Source: Lachancea kluyveri NRRL Y-12651
Taxonomy: Eukaryota; Ascomycota; Saccharomycetes; Saccharomycetales; Saccharomycetaceae
DNA length: 64,000 nucleotides
Direction of reading: 5' to 3'
Assembly (NCBI GenBank): GCA_000149225.2
Contig: CM000693.1
Span: forward strand, 868,001-932,000
Made by a program: the position numbers and the translations under genes. This document shows positions 8,454-22,280 of the stretch, piece after piece; the stretch's first letter is position 1, and every line of letters starts with the position of its first letter. The notes beneath the pieces were generated by a model. It searched no databases. It saw only the letters and a list, made by a program, of their open reading frames with translations, and was not told where the DNA came from.

Positions 8454-10235
8454 ATGATCGACCAATTTGTCATATTCACACCACAAGGTGTGGTCCTGTA
8501 CCGTTATGCTGCAACAGGAAGAAAGTTTGCTGAACAACAAATCAACAAATTCATAGCTAATTGCCTGGTTGCCAACCCGTTGAAACATAAAGACGAAGGT
8601 AAAAATAAATACCCAGTGCAACATCAGGATGCACACGCTGTTATGTATCATTTGGCTAAACAACCACAATTGTGTTACGTGGCTACCTATGCGGCACAGT
8701 CCCTAGAGCTAACTAACGAGGCAGAACAGCTGTTGACCATAGCAATTAAGCTTTGGGAATCACTGCAGTTGAACAAGGGAATTACTGCCAACCTGGATGG
8801 AAAGAAAGCATCCAAAAGAAACAACCACAACTACACCTGGGTTTTGGATGGTTTAGAGGATCAAGTAGCGAAATTTGATGAGTATTTCCAGGCAAAGTGT
8901 AACTCCTTATCCAGCACAGTCAATGCCTCGAAGAAGGAGAGCAAGCAGGCGGCAGTGGCCCCGAAGAAGACCAACAAAAAGACTGATCTACAACAGAAGC
9001 CTTCTAAATCTAGAAAATGGGGCCGCGATGGTACTATCGAAGAGTTTTCCACAGTTGACTCATCAAACTTGGACTTTTCCGAATCCACTGGGGAAACAGG
9101 TAATTCTGCCATTGCTGAAATAGACAAGTCTTCGTTTGGAAGTAGGACTGATAAAGGTGACTTTCTTATCAAGGAAATCGATGAGCTGTTGTCAAAGAAC
9201 AAGTCTCAATCCAATACTAGCGGAAACAGCCCCACTGCTGGTGCATTCGGGTTCCTGCAAAAACACTTACTAGGAAACAAAACAATCACAGAGAAAGACT
9301 TGGCCACAATATTGGAAAAATTCAAACAAAAACTAATGACCAAGAACGTGGCTCCGGAAGTAGCCGCTTACTTGGCCACTCAAGTTTCACAGGACTTAGT
9401 TGGATCCAAGACTGCCAACTGGACCAGTGTCGAGCTGACAGCTAGAAATTCTCTACAAAAGGCATTGACTAAGATTTTAACTCCTGGCGTCTCTGTTGAT
9501 TTATTGCGTGAGATTCAACAAAAGACTAGCACAAAAACTAAAGATGGCAAGAAGCAACCGTATGTTTTCTCCGTCGTCGGTGTTAATGGTGTAGGTAAAT
9601 CTACGAACTTATCTAAGCTTGCTTTCTGGCTACTTCAGAACAACATGAAAGTACTGGTGGTCGCATGTGATACATTTAGATCAGGTGCAGTTGAGCAGTT
9701 GAGAGTACATGTTGAGAATCTAGCCCAACTAACTGACGAATCCCATGTCCGTGGCTCTAGGAATAATAGAGGCAAGACTGGAAATGATCATGTTGAATTG
9801 TTTGAAGCAGGCTACGGAGGTTCGGATTTGGTTACTAAAGTTGCTAAACAGGCGATCAAATACGCTTCAGACTATGATTTTGACATTGTATTGATGGACA
9901 CTGCAGGCAGAAGGCACAATGATCCAACTTTAATGTCACCCTTGAAATCTTTTGCTGAGCAGGCAAAGCCAGATAAAATCATAATGGTCGGTGAGGCACT
10001 TGTTGGTACTGACTCTGTTCAACAAGCTAAAAACTTCAATATGGCTTTTGGTAAGGAACGTGACTTGGACTTCTTTATCATCTCCAAATGTGATACAGTT
10101 GGTGAGATGTTGGGTACCATGGTTAATATGGTTTATGCTACTGGAATTCCGATTTTATTTGTTGGTGTGGGCCAGACTTACACAGATTTGAGGACTTTGA
10201 GTGTCGACTGGGCTGTCGATACATTGATGTCCTAA
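8454..10235 (+). CDS. SRP101: signal recognition particle receptor alpha subunit
   Basis: Orthologue of YDR292C (621 aa); 593 aa here. It is a GTPase that docks SRP-ribosome complexes at the ER membrane together with Srp102. The N-terminal SRX longin-like domain (MIDQFVIFTPQGVVLYRY, residues 1-150) binds Srp102. A charged linker (150-230) is followed by the NG domain with G1 GVNGVGKSTNLSKL, DTFRSGAVEQL, G3 DTAGRRHNDPT and G4-like SKCDTVGEM. The C-terminus GVGQTYTDLRTL is nearly identical to yeast. The only size difference is in the linker. It is head-to-head with the desaturase-like gene (155 bp). Confidence 0.97.
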   Translation: MIDQFVIFTPQGVVLYRYAATGRKFAEQQINKFIANCLVANPLKHKDEGKNKYPVQHQDAHAVMYHLAKQPQLCYVATYAAQSLELTNEAEQLLTIAIKLWESLQLNKGITANLDGKKASKRNNHNYTWVLDGLEDQVAKFDEYFQAKCNSLSSTVNASKKESKQAAVAPKKTNKKTDLQQKPSKSRKWGRDGTIEEFSTVDSSNLDFSESTGETGNSAIAEIDKSSFGSRTDKGDFLIKEIDELLSKNKSQSNTSGNSPTAGAFGFLQKHLLGNKTITEKDLATILEKFKQKLMTKNVAPEVAAYLATQVSQDLVGSKTANWTSVELTARNSLQKALTKILTPGVSVDLLREIQQKTSTKTKDGKKQPYVFSVVGVNGVGKSTNLSKLAFWLLQNNMKVLVVACDTFRSGAVEQLRVHVENLAQLTDESHVRGSRNNRGKTGNDHVELFEAGYGGSDLVTKVAKQAIKYASDYDFDIVLMDTAGRRHNDPTLMSPLKSFAEQAKPDKIIMVGEALVGTDSVQQAKNFNMAFGKERDLDFFIISKCDTVGEMLGTMVNMVYATGIPILFVGVGQTYTDLRTLSVDWAVDTLMS

Positions 10236-10337
10236 AAAGTTGTTTTTTGTACTTTATAGTTATTTTTGCCCTTCTATTTACTGAAATTTGTTTAATAAGA
10301 TGTTTACAGCTCCTTAATACAACTATCTTTAACGAAA

Positions 10338-13300
10338 CTACGTGCTTTCCTCTGCCTTTATGTTGAGAACCATTTCTTCCGGATCCTTTTTTACCCTCCT
10401 AACATCAACTATTTGGATGTCTGGTGAAAACTTAACATGCTCAGATACTGGCACGACTGTTTCAACTTTAATATCCGGCATGTTAGGCTCGGGCCCATCT
10501 TTAATATTATTAATGAATGTCGCATTTTCGTGGCCGAGAATACAGTGAAGAATAATCAAGGATGCCGGTTTCGATAACACCAAGCTGTTTTCTTTACAAA
10601 AGGCGGCAGCGACACAATCAGGACATCCAAGATCGCATGGGCACTCCTCAATTCTTTTTAAAGCACCTTCTAGGATACTATCCACGTGTTCAAATGCTTT
10701 AATTGATAAACCTGATCCGTACTTCCCACCCTTGGAGTCATAAAAAATCAATCTTGCAGGCCTCTTTCTTTTTGTCTGCCTTTCCGCAAACTCTTTTTCT
10801 GGTGCTTTACATTCAGTCTGAATTTCATCAACACCCGCAACAATAAATCTTGGTAGCAACCCCATAACGGCATGCTGAGCAGCGTGGATTCCACCAGCTA
10901 TATTCAAATTTTTAGCCACAATTAATTCAAGTGCTCTTTTAGGAATGTCAACCCACATACCTTTGGAGTCGATTAGTACAGGAGGGTTATGTGTTTCAAC
11001 AGCATCAATGATTCTCTTGTACTTGTCAACTTTAAAAAAACCAAAGACCACTATTGTCGTTCGGATCTTACCAAAATACACAGGGACATCGCTGCTTTCT
11101 AAGGATCGAATCATTTCGATTTCCTGAGGGTCTACGTCAGTAAAATCTCTTTGGCTAGTAACCCAGTCAACGTCAACCCTTTGTACTTTAGCATAATGCT
11201 CTTCCGGATTAAATTCCTTCACCAGGTAAGGATAACCTTGATGGATAAAAATACCACCGTCGTATAAAGTAAAACTGGTTCTAGATGCCTCAATCTCCTC
11301 GATAACGATATTTCTACCATTTGTGATATCTACCACCGCATATTGAACCTCCTCAACGCCCCTTAAGGATACCAATTTTGAGGGCCAGGGTAAAAACCTA
11401 TTATGGGTATGATAACCGTTTTTATCCCGCTGCAACCTTTCCTCGCAAATTTTTTTTAGGTGAGACTCCTTAAAGTATTTTTTATCACGTTCAATATTAA
11501 TTGGCAATTCAAACGCAGCACATTGAATATGCCCTTCCAATATCAATGTATTATTAAAATCTAAAACCAACTCCTGGAAAGATTCAGAATTGTCTCCTTC
11601 GAGAAGAGTTTCAGAATGGGCAACATAGTGCTGATCCACCGGAGAATCGCTGGCCACCACTAACGTTAGGGAGTCTCTATTTCTTCTACCTGCTCTACCA
11701 CTCTGCTGGTGAAAATTAGCTAGAGAAAGAGGAAAGCCACACATTACCACAGCATCCAACCCACCTATATCTATACCTAATTCTAACGCATTCGTCGATA
11801 TCACTGCTCTCAGGTTCCCATGAAACATTTCTTGCTCTATTTTACGTCTATCGCTCGCCGAATAACCTCCTCTATAAGACATCACTTCATTAATTAAATC
11901 TAGTCTGTTCATATCTTGGAAAATTGTGCGTACTTCCTTCATTAATAGTTCACAGACACGACGGACATAACAAAAGGCAATGGTCCTGACATTGGCCAAT
12001 ATCAATTGAATCAAGATTTTAGCAGTCTCACGAATAAAACTCTCACGCTTGCGTTCGTGTTGAATAAGCGTAGGCGGGTTCCATACCACCAAATGCTTAC
12101 TACCACGAGGGGAGCCATCTTCATGGATCAATGTTACCTGTTCAATACCAAATATATCCATCATGTGCCCAACTGGGTGCTTTAAAGTCGCTGAACACGA
12201 GATGAATTGCAGAGAAGTATTTCCATAAAAATCGCCCACTAGTCTCAACAATCTTCTCATGACCAGCGAGACGTGTGAACCGAACAATCCTTTGTATATG
12301 TGCAGTTCATCAACGACAACTAATTTCAGATGAAGCAAAAAATGTCTCCAGTTAGGATGATTCGGTAGAATACTTGTGTGTATCATGTCAGGATTTGTGA
12401 ATATGACACGCGCATTTTTTCTGATATGAGCACGCTGATTTTGCTCTGTATCACCATCATATGTATCCACCAAGACATGGGATAGTTGGGGAATCTTCGA
12501 TAAAAGTTTCTGAAATGCTCTCTTCTGATCTTGTGCTAATGCTTTTGTAGGAAATATGTACATAAAGGTAGACTCTGAATCCTTCAACAGCATATCGATC
12601 GCAGATAGTTGATAAATTAACGACTTACCAGAAGATGTAGACGTAGTAATAATAACGTTCTCACCTTTGTGAATGGAATTGATAGCTGCTGCTTGGTGAC
12701 TATAAAATCTTTGGTATTCCAATGCTTGATAAACTTCAGTGCACAGTTCAAATTCCAACTCACCGTACTGCGGTAAGCGTTCAGGGATTTCATACTCGGA
12801 AGCAATCTGGCTATTGTAATTGTCTGACCTCTTCAAGTTTTCTATCAAGATAGGTATTGTGGACCTCGTCATCCCGGTCTCTTCATCTATCAAAACCTCT
12901 GAATTCTTAGAACCTTTCTCTTTAATCATTGCTTCTATTGGGTCATCGTATTTTTTCTTCTCAGGCAATCTTTCTGATGCCTTTTTGGTAAGTTCCTCCC
13001 AAGGATCCAGCCCTGAAGAATTTGAATATTTAATAAAACTCTTTAAACTTTCATCGAAGGTCTTTTTTCTCTTGGAAATCATTTTTCTCATTGCATCTGG
13101 TGAGTATTCTGGTAGCTTGATTCTGGTAAAAAAATCAGACTTTGGGTTCAACCTGGCCATATTACCATCTATGAATTCAAAAAGCAATATCTGATCTTCT
13201 TCTACAGAGCCTGCAAATTCGCTATCCTCTGACCGTAACTGAAAAATATCGTTGTCTTTCTGTTGATATCCCCCTCTGTTGAAATCGAATACCTTAGACT

Positions 13301-13574
13301 CGGTGTGTATTTGATTGATATCGACATATCGAAACACTGCATCTCTTGGCATCAGAGCAACGATCCGTGCAAAATCAAGTTCATTAACTTCACGTTTTAT
13401 AGAACCTTCTATAGGTTTCTTTAAAGTATTGAAAGATGTTATAACGTGCTTTCTGGATAGGAGAAATGTGTAGAAGGTATTCAACCTGAAAAATATATTT
13501 CGCAGCTCCCTAAATTCTGTAGATTCATCGCTAATTTGATTGATCTTCTGTTTTTTTACTGGCTTAGTGTCCAT
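10338..13574 (-). CDS. HRQ1: RecQ4-family DNA helicase
   Basis: Orthologue of YDR291W (1077 aa); 1078 aa here. It is a 3'-5' helicase for interstrand-crosslink repair and telomere maintenance. The RecA-like core shows Walker A TTSTSSGKSLIYQL, motif II DELHIYKGLFG, motif III SCSATLKHP, and C-terminal helicase motifs ALELGIDIGG and QQSGRAGRR. The C-terminal DUF1998-type zinc site shows four cysteines in CPCDLGCPDCVAAAFC. The N-terminus is basic. It is tail-to-tail with SRP101 (102 bp), as in S. cerevisiae (YDR291W/YDR292C), and head-to-head with RTT103. Confidence 0.96.
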   Translation of the reverse strand: MDTKPVKKQKINQISDESTEFRELRNIFFRLNTFYTFLLSRKHVITSFNTLKKPIEGSIKREVNELDFARIVALMPRDAVFRYVDINQIHTESKVFDFNRGGYQQKDNDIFQLRSEDSEFAGSVEEDQILLFEFIDGNMARLNPKSDFFTRIKLPEYSPDAMRKMISKRKKTFDESLKSFIKYSNSSGLDPWEELTKKASERLPEKKKYDDPIEAMIKEKGSKNSEVLIDEETGMTRSTIPILIENLKRSDNYNSQIASEYEIPERLPQYGELEFELCTEVYQALEYQRFYSHQAAAINSIHKGENVIITTSTSSGKSLIYQLSAIDMLLKDSESTFMYIFPTKALAQDQKRAFQKLLSKIPQLSHVLVDTYDGDTEQNQRAHIRKNARVIFTNPDMIHTSILPNHPNWRHFLLHLKLVVVDELHIYKGLFGSHVSLVMRRLLRLVGDFYGNTSLQFISCSATLKHPVGHMMDIFGIEQVTLIHEDGSPRGSKHLVVWNPPTLIQHERKRESFIRETAKILIQLILANVRTIAFCYVRRVCELLMKEVRTIFQDMNRLDLINEVMSYRGGYSASDRRKIEQEMFHGNLRAVISTNALELGIDIGGLDAVVMCGFPLSLANFHQQSGRAGRRNRDSLTLVVASDSPVDQHYVAHSETLLEGDNSESFQELVLDFNNTLILEGHIQCAAFELPINIERDKKYFKESHLKKICEERLQRDKNGYHTHNRFLPWPSKLVSLRGVEEVQYAVVDITNGRNIVIEEIEASRTSFTLYDGGIFIHQGYPYLVKEFNPEEHYAKVQRVDVDWVTSQRDFTDVDPQEIEMIRSLESSDVPVYFGKIRTTIVVFGFFKVDKYKRIIDAVETHNPPVLIDSKGMWVDIPKRALELIVAKNLNIAGGIHAAQHAVMGLLPRFIVAGVDEIQTECKAPEKEFAERQTKRKRPARLIFYDSKGGKYGSGLSIKAFEHVDSILEGALKRIEECPCDLGCPDCVAAAFCKENSLVLSKPASLIILHCILGHENATFINNIKDGPEPNMPDIKVETVVPVSEHVKFSPDIQIVDVRRVKKDPEEMVLNIKAEEST

Positions 13575-13693
13575 TTGTTTCTTTTACGTAGTCTGTTTGA
13601 ATGTCCTTGGAAGCTAGTCAAAATTTCCAGTCTTCTCTGACTTAAACACTTCCAAGCAACAACAGCAGAACAAGGCAGAGAAAAGAATACGAA

Positions 13694-14794
13694 ATGTCCT
13701 TTTCGGAAGAGCAGTTAACCAGTAGATTAAACTCGCTGGACGAGACACAAGAGTCCATTGTCAGTGCTTCAAAATGGTTATTGTCTCAATACAAAGAGGC
13801 TCCCTTAGTGGCGAAATGCTGGAAAAAGTATGTCTTAAAGAATTCCACTAATACGAGAAGAAGACTACTATCAATCTATTTAGCCAATGATGTTATTCAA
13901 CAATCGAAGCACAAAAGAATCGTCCAGTTCAGCGAAGCTTTCGGTAAAATCTTACCGGAAGTATTTGGGGTAGTATACCCTGAACTCCCTCAAGATTTGC
14001 GAAAGAAAGTCAGGAGAGTAGTCGACGTTTGGAAACAAAGAAATGTTTTTCATGGCACTGTTTTGGATAACATGTATGCTCAATTAAAAGACGAACCCTC
14101 CTCTTCATCAAAAGACTCCAGAAATTTATCTACATCAATTGTGCCCGAGTTAAAAAACATCTCCAAACTGTACGAGCAACTAGTCAAGACGCAAGGAAAT
14201 GCTACAACGATAAAGCTGAGGTTCGAAAAATCTTTTGAAGCTTTAAACCCTCACAGTGTTGTGTATCGTGAAAACTACAAAACCGTAGCTAAAATTGGGC
14301 AAGCTACAAAAGACACCTTAACAAAATCGATCGAACTAAGAAAAAAGGCCATCACTGAACTGAAAAACTTGTTAGATTTACAATCAAAGCTATTACAAGA
14401 GGAAGAAGGTACTATATCTGATATCAACGATATGATCGCTTCCAAGGATCCTTTGTCTACACAGCAGACATCTTCCCAGGACGAAGATATTTTACCAACT
14501 TACGAGAGAGATGACGATAGTGACAGCGAGAGAAGCAGCGATGACAGTTCCGATGAAGACTCTGATAGTAAACAGGAAAAGTCTCCTTCCAAGAGAGCTT
14601 CTTCCGAACACAGTGGCCAGCCACAACTCAAGAAAAGCAAGACTTCACCATCACCTGAGGAAAACAACGAAAGCCAGCCGGGGACTACCGATGAAGGCTA
14701 TGATCCTACGGCAAGTGCACCTGCAGATGCTTCCGAAGCAGCAGCGGCAGTAACATCGAGCATCCAGGATTTATTAAGTAAGTTGGCTAATTAG
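13694..14794 (+). CDS. RTT103: transcription-termination factor, CTD-interaction domain
   Basis: Orthologue of YDR289C (409 aa); 366 aa here. It binds Ser2-phosphorylated RNA polymerase II CTD and helps the Rat1 exonuclease in termination. The CID occupies about residues 1-135 (EEQLTSRLNSLDETQESI, YLANDVIQQSKHK, VVDVWKQRNVF). A coiled-coil region follows (about 140-255), then an acidic Ser/Asp tail and a basic patch, and the conserved ending IQDLLSKLAN. The shorter length comes from the low-complexity tail. Confidence 0.95.
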   Translation: MSFSEEQLTSRLNSLDETQESIVSASKWLLSQYKEAPLVAKCWKKYVLKNSTNTRRRLLSIYLANDVIQQSKHKRIVQFSEAFGKILPEVFGVVYPELPQDLRKKVRRVVDVWKQRNVFHGTVLDNMYAQLKDEPSSSSKDSRNLSTSIVPELKNISKLYEQLVKTQGNATTIKLRFEKSFEALNPHSVVYRENYKTVAKIGQATKDTLTKSIELRKKAITELKNLLDLQSKLLQEEEGTISDINDMIASKDPLSTQQTSSQDEDILPTYERDDDSDSERSSDDSSDEDSDSKQEKSPSKRASSEHSGQPQLKKSKTSPSPEENNESQPGTTDEGYDPTASAPADASEAAAAVTSSIQDLLSKLAN

Positions 14795-14845
14795 GTCATT
14801 GTATTTAGATTCAAATTTCTCAAATTTTATCAAAAACTAATAAAG

Positions 14846-15548
14846 TCATAATTCCAGGGCCTTTACATATTGATATGCTAAGTCGCAGAGAAAGTTAGGC
14901 TTCGTGGGTGCCATCCTCTGCATGGAAATTTTCATGTCAACAATTGATATTTCCTTTAGAAATGTCCTTATGTGATCAACTCTTTGTTCAAACTCCTCTA
15001 AAGACACATCATCAACACACTCCAATTCTAACAACAACCCCTTGAATCCACCGTAAGAAAAAACGTTAGTGGCTCTAACAACTAATTCGGTAGTTCTGTA
15101 AGTGCTACCAAACTCACCCTTTATACTTTGTCTCTGAGTCCACAAATTTGATAGTTTGGTCTGGAGCAGGTTATCAAAAGGTTCTGGTGCATTAGTCGAA
15201 CAACCGTTGGAAGTCAATTGTTCTGGAACATTAGAGCCGGATGTCGTGATGATGGCAGATTTGTTTTTGATCGTTACAGTACGATTGTCTCGATGAGTAA
15301 AAGTTATAGAATGCATCAGTTTGGAATCACTTGCAGGCACATTCTTTACAGTGGTTCTGAAAGTTTTGAATTCGAAAGACCACTTCTCTTGAACGGATAA
15401 TAGGTCATTTGACAGGATGTCATGAAAGGCGGTGATTGAGGAGGGTGTGGTCTTTTCAATGAAAATCACACTTTTGTAAAGAGCAGATAGTTAGTTTGCA
15501 TAGCCTGGAATAAATATAAACAAAGAGCACTTACGCAGACCGGTTCAT
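14846..15548 (-). CDS. SRB2: Mediator head subunit Srb2/Med20 (one intron)
   Basis: RNA polymerase II Mediator head subunit that pairs with Med18. Exon 1 is 15535-15548, the intron is 15471-15534 (64 nt) and exon 2 is 14846-15470. The spliced protein is 212 aa (S. cerevisiae YHR041C: 210 aa). Intron signals on the minus strand are GTAAGT at 15534-15529, branch AACTAAC at 15496-15490 and 3' AAAG ending at 15471. Splicing yields MNRSAVIFIEK, lining up with MGKSAVIFVER of Srb2; without it the N-terminus lacks an ATG. The S. cerevisiae gene also has a 5' intron. The conserved ending CDLAYQYVKALEL confirms identity. It is convergent with RTT103 (51 bp). Confidence 0.95.
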
Positions 15549-15617
15549 TGCTGCTATTGATTTTAGTTGACATGTACTACTTTTAAAGATTTCCATAGTA
15601 GGATTTCATGACTACTC

Positions 15618-15647
15618 AATAATATCGTCATTTTAGACGATATTATT
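15618..15647. repeat. perfect 12-bp inverted repeat, 6-nt loop
   Basis: Arms AATAATATCGTC and GACGATATTATT are separated by ATTTTA. The repeat lies 70 bp upstream of the SRB2 start and about 170 bp past the GCN2 stop, both genes being on the minus strand. It could fold in the GCN2 3' UTR or act as a symmetric protein site for SRB2. Function is unknown. Confidence 0.8.
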
Positions 15648-15815
15648 TGTATAATAGGCTAGCATTTATTTGACTGAACTATACAAGCTATTATGTTGCA
15701 GAGCTGCTCAGTAGTAGTTGTTAAAATTTGATACTAATATTTGAGTTGTAAAAAGTAGTACATACACTATTAAAAAAAAAAAGTAAAAAAAAAAGAACGC
15801 GACAATTTGGAACAG

Positions 15816-20891
<5,076 letters not shown>

Positions 20892-21100
20892 TTAGATATT
20901 CAGTTCCTTAGCAACGAGATTAGGGATACAAGTTTGCTGGTTTCCAGCAGCACTCCTTTTCTGGCAGAATATTAACTACTTGAATCTTCGTAGGAACCAC
21001 AGTTTGTCGAAAACCTGGTAATGTGATTTGTATCACGTCATACGGAATACGTCATGAAGCAAGTAGTCAGAGGATGTTCGTTATATATCAAATACCTAGT

Positions 21101-22000
21101 TTACAACTGCTGAGAAGATGAAGTCAATGGCGCACTTTCTTCATCTTGACCTGACAGTACGAGGCCAGTGGTTTTATTGCTGCCTGTAACCACATCGCTA
21201 TCATCCAGCATAGGCTTGAAAGGAACATCGGAATAAATAGAAGGAAAGTTTCTCCTGTAACACCAGTGCCCGATGACCAATCCCAGACAGCTTCCGACAA
21301 TCACATCAACAAAGTGGTGCCTATAGTCTTGTGTCCTAGATAGGGCGATCACAGCAGCACCAATCAAGGGCAGAATAGCTACCGACTTTCTCCAAGATCC
21401 GACTAGCGGATTCTCAGCAAGTAACTGCCCATCTAGCCAGAGATACAAATACCCTAAACCAGAGAAACTCTCGCTTGAATGTCCTGATGGCGTGGTCCTA
21501 AAACCGTCCAGTAGTCTGTTTGTGTGCTCTGTGGTACAAACCTCCGCAGCAGTCACTAAAACGTTAATCGGTGTGTTCTCCCGGGGTTCACAACGGGCCA
21601 AAAAGTCTGGTCTCAACCTCCCAACCCAGTTCTTTAGGAAATTTGTAACGAGAGCAGTAGAAGAAACCGATAAACATAATCCCAAAGCAGAGATATAGAA
21701 CACGTAGATTTTGTGTTTCGGATCCGCAACAATCAAGGTAAACACAAAAATAGTGGCTAGCGGGACAACAAAACTGTAAATGAACAGCATAAAGTCATTA
21801 ACTCGCTGATTCACAGCGTAAGGATGAGATATAGTCAAATCATTGACGTAGAATTGCCTCTGAAAGGGTTCAGCGTAATACACAGGCGTGTTCACCAGTA
21901 ACACAATACCAATAAAAATCACATCAGAGAGTCGCCATTTCTTCAATAAAGAATACATCTTAAATCTATCCAACCCAAAGGAAATCCTGTCAATACTCAT
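21101..22000 (-). CDS. DPP1: vacuolar diacylglycerol pyrophosphate phosphatase
   Basis: Orthologue of YDR284C (289 aa); 299 aa here. It is a Mg2+-independent lipid phosphatase that removes the beta-phosphate of diacylglycerol pyrophosphate and acts on phosphatidate, at the vacuole membrane. The three phosphatase-superfamily motifs are intact: KNWVGRLRP, PSGHS, and SRTQDYRHHFVDV. About six hydrophobic segments are seen. The C-terminal 45 residues form a polar cytosolic tail. The promoter has a perfect zinc-response element (22083-22093), matching the known Zap1 control of S. cerevisiae DPP1. It is head-to-head with ZIP1. Confidence 0.97.
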   Translation of the reverse strand: MSIDRISFGLDRFKMYSLLKKWRLSDVIFIGIVLLVNTPVYYAEPFQRQFYVNDLTISHPYAVNQRVNDFMLFIYSFVVPLATIFVFTLIVADPKHKIYVFYISALGLCLSVSSTALVTNFLKNWVGRLRPDFLARCEPRENTPINVLVTAAEVCTTEHTNRLLDGFRTTPSGHSSESFSGLGYLYLWLDGQLLAENPLVGSWRKSVAILPLIGAAVIALSRTQDYRHHFVDVIVGSCLGLVIGHWCYRRNFPSIYSDVPFKPMLDDSDVVTGSNKTTGLVLSGQDEESAPLTSSSQQL

Positions 22001-22082
22001 CGTTGGTGTTGTTTGTGTTGTTGTTTGAAAGTAAGAAGAAGTTTCAGATGTGCCGAAAAACTAAGGAGCCTGTTTTCTGCCT

Positions 22083-22093
22083 ACCTTAAAGGT
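22083..22093. promoter_or_regulatory. Zap1 zinc-response element for DPP1
   Basis: ACCTTAAAGGT is a perfect match to the ZRE consensus ACCTTNAAGGT, 83 bp upstream of the DPP1 start. In S. cerevisiae DPP1 is induced on zinc depletion through such an element. Confidence 0.85.
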
Positions 22094-22260
22094 TGCCCCC
22101 ACATCTCACTACAGCAAGATACCAAAGCAAAACAACATAGAACCAATTAAACCTAAAGGATTTCCTAAGCAGTGATATTCAGGTCACATTTTCTATTAAT
22201 CGAAACCACTGGTTATATTTTAGTCCTATTTCAGTTTTGTTTAGCAATTTTTTTGTTTGG

Positions 22261-22270
22261 TCGGCGGCTA
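22261..22270 (-). promoter_or_regulatory. URS1 (Ume6 site) of ZIP1
   Basis: TCGGCGGCTA is the exact reverse complement of TAGCCGCCGA, the full URS1 consensus bound by Ume6. It lies only 10 bp before the ZIP1 ATG, an unusually close position that may overlap the transcript start. It fits repression in mitosis and induction early in meiosis. Confidence 0.85.
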
Positions 22271-22280
22271 CATTAGAGAT

